Assembly (NCBI RefSeq): GCF_964204645.1
Contig: NC_134026.1
Coordinates: 20,478,650 to 20,542,649 of the forward strand
Origin: Tubulanus polymorphus
Taxonomy: Eukaryota > Nemertea > Palaeonemertea > Tubulaniformes > Tubulanidae
DNA length: 64,000 bases
Reading direction: 5' to 3'
Shown: positions 20,201 through 27,800 of the stretch, in pieces
Layout of the letters: each line of letters begins with the position of its first letter
Numbering within the stretch: position 1 is the stretch's first letter
Made by a program: the position numbers and the translations under genes
Notes under the pieces: generated by a model
Seen by the model: the letters and a program-made list of their open reading frames with translations, nothing else
The model's database searches: none
What the model was told of the DNA's origin: nothing

Positions 20201-21336
20201 TAATTTTTGATAGAATAATATTCTCGATTTTAAAGTTTTACTATTTAAAATGGGTTTTTTATCTTATCGTCTTTCTCCACGTTTGAGTAATTCTTTCTAC
20301 TATTATCTACAGTGAGAGTTCGACACTCATTTTTTCTCCACATTTGAGTGTGACTATTCTGTACTCCGCCCCGCCCTTCGCCGTCGCTTACCTTGCATGG
20401 ATCATCTTTGCATCTACATACGGGACATCTGTTTTTGCCCATTACGTAACCGAATTCGCAGAACTTCTTGCATCGTCTCATGTGTTTGCAGCGGCGCCTG
20501 CGGTTGATCATATCGTGCCAGTCGTGCGGTTTCGGCCACATACTCGGCAGTTTACAGCGAAACATGTTCCACCACAGATCTCCGCTCTGTTTCATCCAGC
20601 CGTGCGCAACATCGGAGCCACGGCCTGGTTTGCGATAAAAGCCCAGCCGCGTGTCGTTGCCGCTATTTCCTCTTTTCTGCTTGAAAAAACCGCTCGGGGA
20701 GTTCCGATCTTGACCCCCTGGGCTTTTCCCTGGTATCCGCGGCGGAAGCTCTCCACCGTGGAGGGACCCTTGGTCAGGTACGGAAATGAAAAATATATTA
20801 AATCAACCGTTTCAATACGACCTCTGATTTGTGTGGTATATACATAAGATCATTTGTCTAACAGAAATACAACTACTCGCAATTTCGAAATTTTTTTTAT
20901 CTTAGTGTCGCCATCATGTTTGAATTATACACGTATCATCTGGGATAATGATGAATCGTTAGAAATTTTGGATTGTCTATCCGGATGCATTTTCAAACGA
21001 ATTGGCTTGGGCCAAATTGGCACAGATCTTGCCTGTCTCATTTGGCCCGTGTTCTGATAAAAGAACGTGTTCACGCCTAAACAATAGCTGCAATCACATA
21101 AGTATTTTTGGCCCGGAAAAACTGTTCACACGGGTGCTAAATGCGTCCATGCCTGTTTGGCCCGGGCCAAATTTCGCCCGACCGTAAACGTCGGTCCAGG
21201 CCAGAGCGTGAATTCGTATACGTGAATACGTATATACCACGTGGTAAGAATGGAAAAGATAATGAAGCCTACCATCAGATGCATTGATGAACAGAATCAT
21301 CAGTGCAGACGCTATTATCAATCCTAGTCGCTGCAT
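7478..21336 (-). CDS. Mosaic EpCAM-like type I membrane protein with Tg1, WAP, antistasin, Kunitz and Met-rich parts
   Basis: I rebuilt 26 exons (high to low): 21336-21273, 20768-20392, 20065-19972, 19821-19654, 18558-18346, 18232-18023, 17539-17421, 17284-17185, 16913-16611, 16516-16321, 16066-15930, 15829-15806, 15697-15539, 15464-15327, 15220-13748, 13405-13238, 12838-12656, 11805-11641, 11439-11263, 10469-10209, 9884-9788, 9709-9646, 9296-9195, 8779-8537, 8248-8171, 7534-7478. They total 5370 nt with no stop: 1789 residues. Every junction has AG and GT borders and a matching phase. Order: signal peptide, antistasin, Cys linker, WAP, Tg1, Tg1, antistasin, Cys linker, WAP-like, Met/Lys segment, short Tg1, Cys module, Met-rich block, Tg1-like, Cys module, Kunitz, Cys module, Tg1, EpCAM-like C-domain, TM helix, 44-residue tail. 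Tg1, WAP, Kunitz and antistasin families are often protease inhibitors. The last Tg1 to tail matches EpCAM/TROP2 architecture; a cell-surface inhibitor or adhesion role is inference. Confidence 0.85.
7668..7905. repeat. Fold-back MITE family A, copy 1
   Basis: It starts near GTAGAATAACCACACTCAAA and has internal inverted blocks (ATAAAAACCC ... GGGTTTTTAT). The arms hold TTTAAAAGTTTTGAAATC-like and ATTTATTC blocks. The same terminal sequence recurs at 29380-29554, 20140-20363 and, more weakly, elsewhere. No coding capacity. It lies in the last region of the mosaic gene, between exons 26 and 25. Confidence 0.6.
8537..9884 (-). CDS. Mosaic gene exons 21-24: EpCAM-like C-domain and TM helix
   Basis: Exons 9884-9788, 9709-9646, 9296-9195 and 8779-8537. 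They encode a cysteine-free alpha/beta region with HLTRSSKVRFRLKENY, then LKVAAHQIRDL, FEKGSIIVSFTLIRN and GILKLHVDN. This is followed by an acidic stretch (EDDEDDDKDTED), a basic cluster (YKRKYHKKK) and a 21-residue membrane helix (IVACILLGTTCLFGVLFLVF). The strand-helix-strand order resembles the C-domain of EpCAM/TROP2 or a SEA-like fold. The phase-2 join between exons 21 and 22 is required to keep frame. Confidence 0.75.
10209..11439 (-). CDS. Mosaic gene exons 19-20: Cys module and juxtamembrane Tg1
   Basis: Exon 19 (11439-11263) is a third copy of the Cys module (VCDQTIC, KCLGSKTAACVIDPITC, final RC). Exon 20 (10469-10209) is a full Tg1: TRCQAMRD, an acidic insertion (DEEDVDDEDE), IECAEDGSFKPLQCC, RCWCVNDRGQRVG and a closing PRC. 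In EpCAM/TROP2 a Tg1 domain likewise precedes the C-domain. A family B fold-back element (10664-10776) sits in the intron between them. Confidence 0.83.
10664..10776. repeat. Fold-back MITE family B, copy 1
   Basis: Near-palindromic: left end GGACCCAGTTCCACAGTTG, right end AACTGTGGAACTGGACC, with GAGTTAACTC-type blocks inside. The same element is at 37471-37585 and a decayed one at 57017-57124. It lies in the intron between mosaic-gene exons 20 and 19. Confidence 0.7.
11641..11805 (-). CDS. Mosaic gene exon 18: Kunitz/BPTI domain
   Basis: All six Kunitz cysteines are present in order: MC, KDKCKDKTPRWKYN, RCVKYEGCKPGRHRW, NNF, HAC, VKC. The residue after the second cysteine (P1) is Lys, as in trypsin-type inhibitors. 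The usual GC..G next to the fourth cysteine is GCKPG. The domain sits in its own phase 1-1 exon, as Kunitz domains commonly do. Confidence 0.85.
12656..13405 (-). CDS. Mosaic gene exons 16-17: Tg1-like and Cys modules
   Basis: Exon 16 (13405-13238) looks like a degenerate Tg1: MCDEKGAYKPMQRHGNLCWK with the usual CWCV reduced to CWKV and a final SC. Exon 17 (12838-12656) repeats the exon 13 Cys layout: CPNGQLAHRCIDACAKSTC, ADPCNNC, then a closing KCRK. Both are phase 1 at each end. Confidence 0.75.
13748..15220 (-). CDS. Mosaic gene exon 15: 491-codon methionine-rich repeat exon
   Basis: The largest exon, residues about 768-1258. From the N-terminus: a Met-rich acidic/basic part (MMGLKKDMHGMMMKLMPQ), then tandem copies of a 20-residue unit of the type GPMGKPPMHGPWGKPPMGGH. 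In DNA this is a 60-nt period with near-identical copies from about 14575 to 14815 and looser ones to 14960. Next come a mixed helical section, a second repeat of MMGG/KMGG quartets (14090-14195), and an Asp/Glu cluster (DGDDDDIEDDDD). The domain has almost no cysteines, unlike the rest of the protein. The donor at 13747-13742 (GTAAGT) ends it in phase 1; the open frame would otherwise run only six codons more. Met/His content suggests metal binding or cohesion, but that is inference. Confidence 0.82.
15327..15697 (-). CDS. Mosaic gene exons 13-14: Cys module and first Met-rich helix
   Basis: Exon 13 (15697-15539) encodes a Cys-rich module, CCPSLCSMKCKKHPTAVC then NPCNDC and AEYF, a layout shared with exons 17 and 19 (C..C....A.C..xPC..C). 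Exon 14 (15464-15327) encodes TPCQREAW followed by a Met/Lys-rich stretch (KIMMMVKYMINKKKQMMDMM). The Cys module has no name I can give with certainty. Confidence 0.75.
15806..16066 (-). CDS. Mosaic gene exons 11-12: shortened Tg1 and 24-nt micro-exon
   Basis: Exon 11 (16066-15930) encodes a Tg1 core lacking the usual first third: RCTMTGYFQRVQC, LCWCVDRKDGKRI and a closing PDC. Exon 12 (15829-15806) is only 24 nt, encoding DVTEPDEP in phase 1, with acceptor ATTTCAAG and donor GTAATT. The micro-exon keeps frame whether included or skipped, so it could be alternative. Confidence 0.7.
16321..16516 (-). CDS. Mosaic gene exon 10: Met/Lys-rich segment
   Basis: Sixty-five codons with an extreme composition: runs such as MMFMKMMMFK, MKMKIMKRRMIMKKMMMMR and YAMKMALKGML. 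The segment is strongly basic and rich in methionine, with one cysteine, and could form an amphipathic helix. It fits the frame on both sides (phase 1 in, phase 2 out), so it is part of the reading frame and not intron noise. I know of no domain family with this sequence. Confidence 0.7.
16611..16913 (-). CDS. Mosaic gene exon 9: WAP-like module with acidic tail
   Basis: A 101-codon exon. It opens VPACPANPCSANNEDD, continues CDSDSDCPTVTHTCHTGCK and VCCRKF (a WAP-like pattern with DSDC and CC but altered spacing), then runs into an acidic stretch (EPDEEEVNELEND and DADEDD). It ends in a basic MRRRQ. It is either a diverged WAP or a related four-disulphide module. The donor GTAATC is a weaker consensus than most in this gene. 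Confidence 0.72.
17185..17539 (-). CDS. Mosaic gene exons 7-8: antistasin module 2 and Cys linker
   Basis: Exon 7 (17539-17421) encodes SCNDTNVCDKQCEHGFAQDD then GCALCQCKLNLC, a canonical antistasin pattern. Exon 8 (17284-17185) encodes the linker with CADEQVCVVQ and CDKAPC. The phase-0 junction between them is the same as between exons 2 and 3, which supports an internal duplication of this pair. Confidence 0.82.
18023..18558 (-). CDS. Mosaic gene exons 5-6: two thyroglobulin type-1 domains
   Basis: Exon 5 (18558-18346) is a standard Tg1 domain: TPCQRF, QCLPDGSFDFKRCW, SCWCVSESG and a closing LEC (residues 235-305). Exon 6 (18232-18023) is a second one with KCIGKGDVDMKRCE and CYCYNLRGQKIPGT. 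It carries CYCY in place of the usual CWCV, and closes LDC (306-375). Both exons are phase 1 at each end. A repeat-filled intron of 1.1 kb precedes exon 5. Confidence 0.88.
18705..19505 (+). repeat. Dispersed repeat family C, copy 3 (interrupted)
   Basis: Blocks matching copy 1 occur at 18705-18765 (CCAGCTATCCCAACAGATGG, GTGACGA) and 19230-19505 (CTTCCGAATCCATATGG, GGCGGATCCTCGCCGGCCAT, GCTGCGGGTACCC). About 450 bases of unrelated AT-rich DNA separate them. The repeat occupies the intron between exons 5 and 4 of the mosaic gene. Confidence 0.55.
19654..20065 (-). CDS. Mosaic gene exons 3-4: Cys linker and WAP domain
   Basis: Exon 3 (20065-19972) encodes the segment KKKCPKGKHCKVVKL and two more cysteines, the kind of Cys linker that follows antistasin modules. 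Exon 4 (19821-19654) encodes a WAP four-disulphide core: CPTKC, then CQKNCDTDADC, then KCCSNGCGLRC, about residues 185-228. The DxDC and KCCxxGCGxxC signatures are the hallmarks. WAP domains commonly inhibit serine proteases or act as antimicrobials. Confidence 0.85.
20140..20363. repeat. Fold-back MITE family A, copy 2
   Basis: Internal inverted pair AAGATAAAAACCCGC ... GGGTTTTTTATCTTATC, with the family end TTGAGTGTGACTATTCTGTAC at the right. It lies in intron 2 of the mosaic gene and stops 28 bases before the exon 2 donor. Confidence 0.55.
20392..21336 (-). CDS. Mosaic gene exons 1-2: signal peptide, basic linker, antistasin module 1
   Basis: Exon 1 (21336-21273) encodes a 21-residue signal peptide (hydrophobic core LGLIIASALMILFI). 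I chose ATG 21336 because only a GTG lies two codons upstream. Exon 2 (20768-20392) first gives about 90 residues rich in Gly, Pro, Arg and Lys, with an N-glycosylation sequon NDT. It then gives an antistasin-like Cys pattern, CKHMRRCKKFCEFGYVMG followed by CPVCRCKDDPC, at about residues 113-146. Intron 1 is about 0.5 kb. A fold-back repeat ends at 20363, less than 30 bases from the exon 2 donor. Confidence 0.8.
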
Positions 21337-23815
21337 CTTCACTTGATCTCAGTCGACCAATGAAATAATGAAGCTTACAGCTAAATAAAAAATCAAAAGA
21401 TCATTGGTAGACGCATAATGCACAAAGAAAACGAATCGTAGATATCTTAAAATAATTACATTGATAATAATGATGATAATTGTCATTTGTATAGAGCAGG
21501 TATCCAAACTATAGTCTGTTCAAATACGCTCCAAGCTTAGTATATATTACCCCCGGCCTATAACTCTATTCATGTGTCAGTTATCTATCCCTGGGGATAA
21601 GTAACATGCGAGAAACTACTAGGCGCTCAGGCCAAGTACCCATTTACTGGGTGGAGAGAGGCAATGAGGATAGTGTCTTGCCCGAGGACATTCATGCGAT
21701 GGTTCCGGGAAGAGCCATGGAAACAAAGAAAAAAAAGTAATTAACATTCCTTGATAATGGTTTTTAGTGTAAAATCAAAAAACAAGATTTTTTAAGAATA
21801 AATTTCAACGTTTTGGTATCTTAACTTTTCGCGATTGTATTATGTGCTTCGGGATTGTTGGACTTATAGTCAACTCTCTATTCGCGACCTATCGCGAAGT
21901 TTTATGCAGCCATGGAAAAACTTCAGGACTACAGCGAACGGAGCCTAACAAAAACCCAAAATAATAACTTTTGAATTAATCTTAACAAATTTTCAAATGC
22001 CACATCGATTCAATTGATTGGTTAACGTAGAATTTAATCGTAACATGATTCATGAAAGAATGTAGACAAACGGCGTGTCAGATTTACGATGTCCGCTTAT
22101 GAGGAATGATGGAAAAGTTCCCAATCGTATAGGAAACGAAATGATGAACACCGCCAAAGTCTAATTTAGAAAAAGAATTCTGACGGATTGAAGAGTGACC
22201 ATCAAATTCAACCGATGATATTGTGTATTTGAAAAGAAATGTTTAAACGTTTCTCTGGTTAGTGAACTTACCATAGACGGCACTTCGGAGTTGAAATTGT
22301 TGCGAAGCTTCCAGTATGGTGGACAAGATTGGAATATGCTCGAAGCTTACAATCGATCGCTTATAGATCTCGATCGCGGAGGACACATTTCGTCAACCCG
22401 GTGGGGTGCCAATCGGTGATACAATAGATATCGCATAATTGGCAAGTTTTGCCAGGGTCCAACTAGATTTTCCAGTTTTTCTTTTATTTGCGTATGAGCT
22501 TTTAATATTTTTGACCGAAGGCAACCGCCGAATGCTTTCTAAAGATCTTCGCAACGAATGAGATCGAACTATGTGTATAGAAACATGTTTCTGAAAAGAG
22601 TCATGTGCCTTCATATTTTTGCCGATTGTCTACTGAAAATACTTTTCGGCATATATTGAATAAGAGATAAAGGTAATAAGATTGGTTGTCTAAGCCATGT
22701 TAAAATTCGGGACGCTCTATCGCCTCGGGCGTTCTCCAATTGTCGAGGACCGAAGTTTATATTCGCGTTTCACGTGTTCATTGGAAGTTCACCTTAGAAA
22801 TTAGCTTGTGCCCTTCACTTCTACATCACACGGTCAGTGGTGAAAATAAAGTCGATCTAAAGAAAACTATCTTGGACTAAACAGGGTGGCTTTTATGTTG
22901 CTCATAATACAATACCACTTACTATTAAGAGGTTACTTAGAATGATCATTTCTTTTCTGATTGCTTTCGGGTTTGTGTCGTTTCTGACAAACATAACTAT
23001 TGAAATATGAAAATACAGGGTAATAAACATTACCTAATAATACCCGCTTCAACGTTTTGTTCTAGCGGTGAAAGTTATTGATGTTTGGCGTATTAGTCAA
23101 CTACCTCTTCTGTGAGGACCTTTAGCGCATAACAAGTTCGAACAATGCAGTGCAAAGTAGAAATCAAAATGTATTGAATGGTTCATCCATGGACTCGAAA
23201 AAGAACTCCACGGTTCATCCGATCCCACTTCTCCGATAGATTGTCGTCTACGAAGCGTCTGGATGATTCTAGATCTAGAACTAAGTTGGATAATTCTAAT
23301 TAGTTGATGGAAACTGCTTATGATGATGGAAACGCTTACCAATACACGATAACGTCAACCCTTATCGCGTACTAAAGCGAGACTCGACATTTATGACTCG
23401 AATGAAAAATGTGTTTTCTGAATGAATAAAAGTTTGAAATGAATCGATCGAGTTAATAATCTTGGATAAATTTCATTTTTATTTCATACCTATATATGTA
23501 TATATACATACATGATAAATGCATTTCCGGGCGGAGAATTTTGACAACAAAAGGGCATAACACCTATCAACGAATTGATTCCACAGGAATCCTATATGTA
23601 CATCTATTATGTGTGATATCCAGGTAATGATCGTAGATAAACCTTAATTTTATCCCAACTTCATGCAGAGGTCGAACCGAACATCGAATCGGGTTATTGG
23701 TAAATGGTATGGTCTTTCGGGGACGATTTTTTCTATGTGATAATTCTGAGAACATGAACATTCGCCAACGGGATCTTGATGATTTCTAGATCTCTCGAGT
23801 CACAGTTTGAAAATG
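21337..23815. other. Intergenic region between the mosaic gene and glass
   Basis: This is 5' flank of the mosaic gene and 3' flank of glass. AATAAA read on the minus strand at 23478-23483 is a fair polyadenylation signal for glass, about 330 bases after its stop. A segment at 22274-22462 looks coding on the minus strand and is listed separately. The rest shows nothing recognisable. Confidence 0.5.
22361..22462 (-). CDS. Possible orphan exon, Cys-rich
   Basis: Just after AATCTAG (minus strand) there are 33 open codons with CQLCDIYCITDWHPTG and KC, then TAA. A second minus-strand frame runs open across 22274-22400 and stops at an excellent donor (TATG then GTAAGT at 22273). Either could be an exon of an unseen transcript, possibly an upstream exon of the mosaic locus, but neither is identified. 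Weak evidence. Confidence 0.15.
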   Translation of the reverse strand: MDPGKTCQLCDIYCITDWHPTGLTKCVLRDRDL

Positions 23816-24896
23816 TTACGACGTGTTTGCGTGGACTCGCATGTGTCTATTCAAATTTCCCGATTGAGAAAATCGCAACAGGCAAAGTTTACACTGATAC
23901 GGCTTTTCGCCGCTATGAATTCGGAGGTGTTTCGTCAGGGTTGAACTGTCCGAGAACGCTTTCTTACACATACGACAACGATACGGCCGTTCCCCGGAAT
24001 GAGTCCTCATGTGAGTCGTCACTGACGAAGACTGCGAGAATCGTCGATCGCAAACCGGGCAACGGAAGGGTTTCTCGCCGCTGTGGGTGCGGATATGCGC
24101 CGTCAGATTCGCCGCCTGCGAGAACGATTTGTTGCAGGTCGAACAACGATAAGGCTTCTCCCCGGAATGCGTGCGCATGTGCGTTTTCAGCGTGCTCGGT
24201 CGGGCGTAGGTCTTTCCGCAGACGCGACACAGATTCACCTTCCCCTGATCGGACTGAGCCGTCTCCGGCCTGGGCGTCGAAGCGACCTTCGACCGCCGAG
24301 TCGAACCGACGCCCGTGTATAGTTTATTCGGCCGATACGACTCGTGCAGCCGCGATGACAAGTTTTCCCGTTCGGACTGAGGATAATTTCGCGGAAATTC
24401 TGACGAGAACGAGTACGAGTAGGTTTGATTGTGTGGGTTGAACGAGGCGTGGTACTGACCGGTCGTTTGATGGTGGTGGTGGTGATGGTGTCCGTAATGC
24501 GGCGGGGACGCGTGTTGAGGTTGACCGCCCCATTGCTGATTCAGGGGATACTGACTCGTATTCGGCGGCATGCCGACGTTCATCGACATGCTCACATTGA
24601 CGCTCATGGCCGGGAATACGCCACTTTGTGCCGCTGAAGCTGGGTCGCCGTATTTGGGCGGGTAGCCGCTGTTTGAATGACCGTAACCGGGGAACTGATG
24701 GTGATGCTGTTGACCCATTCCGTGATGCATTCCCGAGTGTCCGTTCGGCGACGTCATCGACGACGTGAAATGGGATAAAGCGGGTGATATCGGTGACAGT
24801 TGCCCGTTCATGTGAGGATGGACAACTGCATGCTTTAGCGACAGTAAAGCGTCCGCGATGTCATGCGGGTTCTTCTCTTTGAACATAGAATATTCA
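23816..24896 (-). CDS. gl: glass exon 3, five zinc fingers
   Basis: Acceptor TATATTTTCAG before 24896. It opens [18 protein letters not shown], a conserved-looking short motif, then low-complexity sequence. Five fingers lie at about 24245-23830, each with CxxC and HxxxH spacing. It stops at 23816-23818 only four residues after the last finger. Confidence 0.9.
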
Positions 24897-27800
24897 CTGA
24901 AAATATAATGCACAGAATCAGCGAATAATGATAAACAAGTAAATAAATAAGTCGGCTATTTAAACTCAAGGGGGATATCATAATCGTTGAAGATAGTTGA
25001 ATTGAGATAATAACTCTCATCTTTCAATCACCAAAACTATTTTCACTGTCAGTTTTAAATTGAAATAAAAAGAATCTCACGAACAACAATTTGGAAGATT
25101 CTGTTCGAAAACCACGACGTATGTAGGATTCAGTATCACCAACAGATGAATCACGACTTTTTTGCACCCAAAACGCTGTATCGATTTAATTGACGATCGC
25201 TAATATCTCACTGAAAATCATTTAGTTTTATAAACGTAGGCGCAATATCGAACTATGAAAACAGGCATTCGTGTACAGTAGACACTCCGTCTAGAGTCGG
25301 GTCCGATCAACTCGGAAAACCTTTCAACTCGGATGTTAATATTGTTTTGCGATACTAAATGAAATACATATAACCTACAACTCAGATGTGACTCAAGTCG
25401 GACACATTATCACGGTCCTAAAAGATCCGACTTGAGCGAAGTCTACTGTAGTATAAAAAAAAATTTGAAATGCGCTAGTATCCTTGCTTATAGATACTGG
25501 CGGAGAGGAGGCAAATGTGATATAATTCGAATCGCGGTATTTGCTTACTATTGTAGTAAGTGAGAAGCCATTTTTCGCTTTCAATATTTTGCTTCCGTTC
25601 AAACAAGCTATTGCAACGATACATTCTCAATTGATTGTTAACCGCTGTCGCATCGCGGGGGCTTCATTTTAATGCGTAGGACAAATCGTATGCTTTGATA
25701 CAGTCGGTTGACTCTATTCATCTATATCAACTAACGGAGTACCGTGCGCAAATATTGAGTCGGCTCCTGCTAAATAGCAGCGTCGATAAACAAGGATGTA
25801 GCCTTAAACCAACTTTGCTTCATTCATATCGAGTTGACAAAAACAAACGAAAGCAATTGATAGTCAAATAGTCAATTCATTCATTGGTCGCATACTTTTA
25901 CTAAATTTCTACCAAGTCACGAATGCAGTATTCGTAGATGATATGTACGAATTGATAAAATGAATCAATTTTGGAAAGTAATTTTTGAAGTCATAATTTA
26001 TTCCGTTTTGTCCTGCGGCAGTTCGAACGGGATAGTGCGGTAAAATTCTAGAAAATTTTCTTTTCATTCCATAGACGTGTATTTTATCCATTATTTCGTG
26101 TTCACTGGCTTCAATTTCACAAACTAGATCAATTTCTTAATCGGTTTGAAATAAACTTGACGTAATAAATATCATATATACTTTACATATTATATTTATA
26201 TATCTATACATAATTATACATACATAATGTATGTGAACGTAATATAGCTAATTTTCTAATATTCTCCTTAGTTATCTTCATCAAATCATCTGAATGGTTA
26301 AAAGGATTGGCTCTCACAAACTGCCGCACCTTTTTGGGCTCGGGTCTTGTGTCGAGCGCATTGTGGGCTTGAAATACAAATTTCGCCTGAAGGCCGCGGG
26401 CAGTTTCACTTAACTTCGTCGCGTATTCAATGGCCTCAATGGCCCGATGATTTGAGGTTTACAAAATATACGACAATACATTTACCCCGTATTATCCTCC
26501 CATTAATTGCTTGAGGTTTCGTTTTCAAGAGCTTCGGGCATTTCACGCCGATGGTGTAAGCTCTATTATGAAAAGCAGATGTATGGGCGGAATTTTCAAA
26601 TGGCTTCTGACGTGAAGACGAAATTCGGTTGCATCGTGAAAATGTATAATCATAACGAAATGAATAATGAATTCATTGTTAGTTTCTGCATTATGACTAT
26701 ATCGCCTTCATTTAGTAGTAGAACAAGTTTGGGTTTTTTTCTAGGTTGAATTTAAAAGGATTTTATAGTTAGTAGCGATAGCTATATCCTAATGTCTATT
26801 TCAACCTGACTTGAGAGCATTCCGGGTGGCCTAGCTCACTAATTTTTGGTTGGTAGTACATACCTGATAAAGGTCTTAATAGGACCAGAAAGGACAGGCA
26901 GTCAACCTAAATCATCGTTTTTTAATCCACTTGAAACTGTATTGAAGAATATCCAAAAAGTCTTCACTGAAAGGGGTTAAATGAAGAGAAGTGACTCCAT
27001 GATTTGAAAGTTTAACAATATGTTTCCATATTGTTAAACTTTCAAATCATGGAGTCTATTTTCTTCAGTTAACCCCTTTCAGTGAAGACTTTTTAGATAT
27101 CCTTCAATACAGTTTCAAATGGATTAGAAAATGATGATTTAGGTTGACTGCCTGTCCTTTCTGGTCCTATTAAGACCTTTATCAGGTATGTACTACCAAA
27201 AATGATCGAGCAAGGCCACCCGGACTGCTCTCAAGTCAGGTTGAAATAGACATTAGAATGTATCAAGGTCAATTTGTATTGTCATCGATGGGCATTTCAC
27301 ACTCGATTGCAATGTGCCTTATAGAATTATGAAAAGTTCGTGGGTGATTTTGGTTTGATTTATTCGGGAATCTAGAGAATCAAATCGATGTAAAATAGAA
27401 CTAGCCTAAGTTATATATAAGCATCGAGGGTTCAAATAATTCATGAAATATTGTTTAAAAAAATCTCCGGAGATTTTACATATGCAATGGTTCCAAGTCA
27501 ATATTCTCAGTCGCAAAGTCCTGTCTCAATTAAGTTGTCAGTTTGAATGAAGTAGGAAAATAAAATGGGAGGATGATATCATTTTTGAAATAGAATCAAA
27601 GGTTCCGATAGTTCGATGGAATGCCTTTTACTTGATATTTGATACGATATGATATGGTTTATTTTCACATAGTTACCTAATACATACTTTATACTATACT
27701 ACTGGGCCTGGTTATATCAAATGTCTCAACTGAGGAACCACCACCATCAAGCACATATTCCAACCCACAACTTCATTTTCGAATTTCTGATCAACGAAAT

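Noticed and set aside
20344-20847. 167-codon plus-strand open frame
   Set aside because: Antisense to mosaic exon 2, which has clear antistasin cysteines and good splice sites.
23776-24441. 221-codon plus-strand open frame
   Set aside because: Antisense to the glass zinc fingers.
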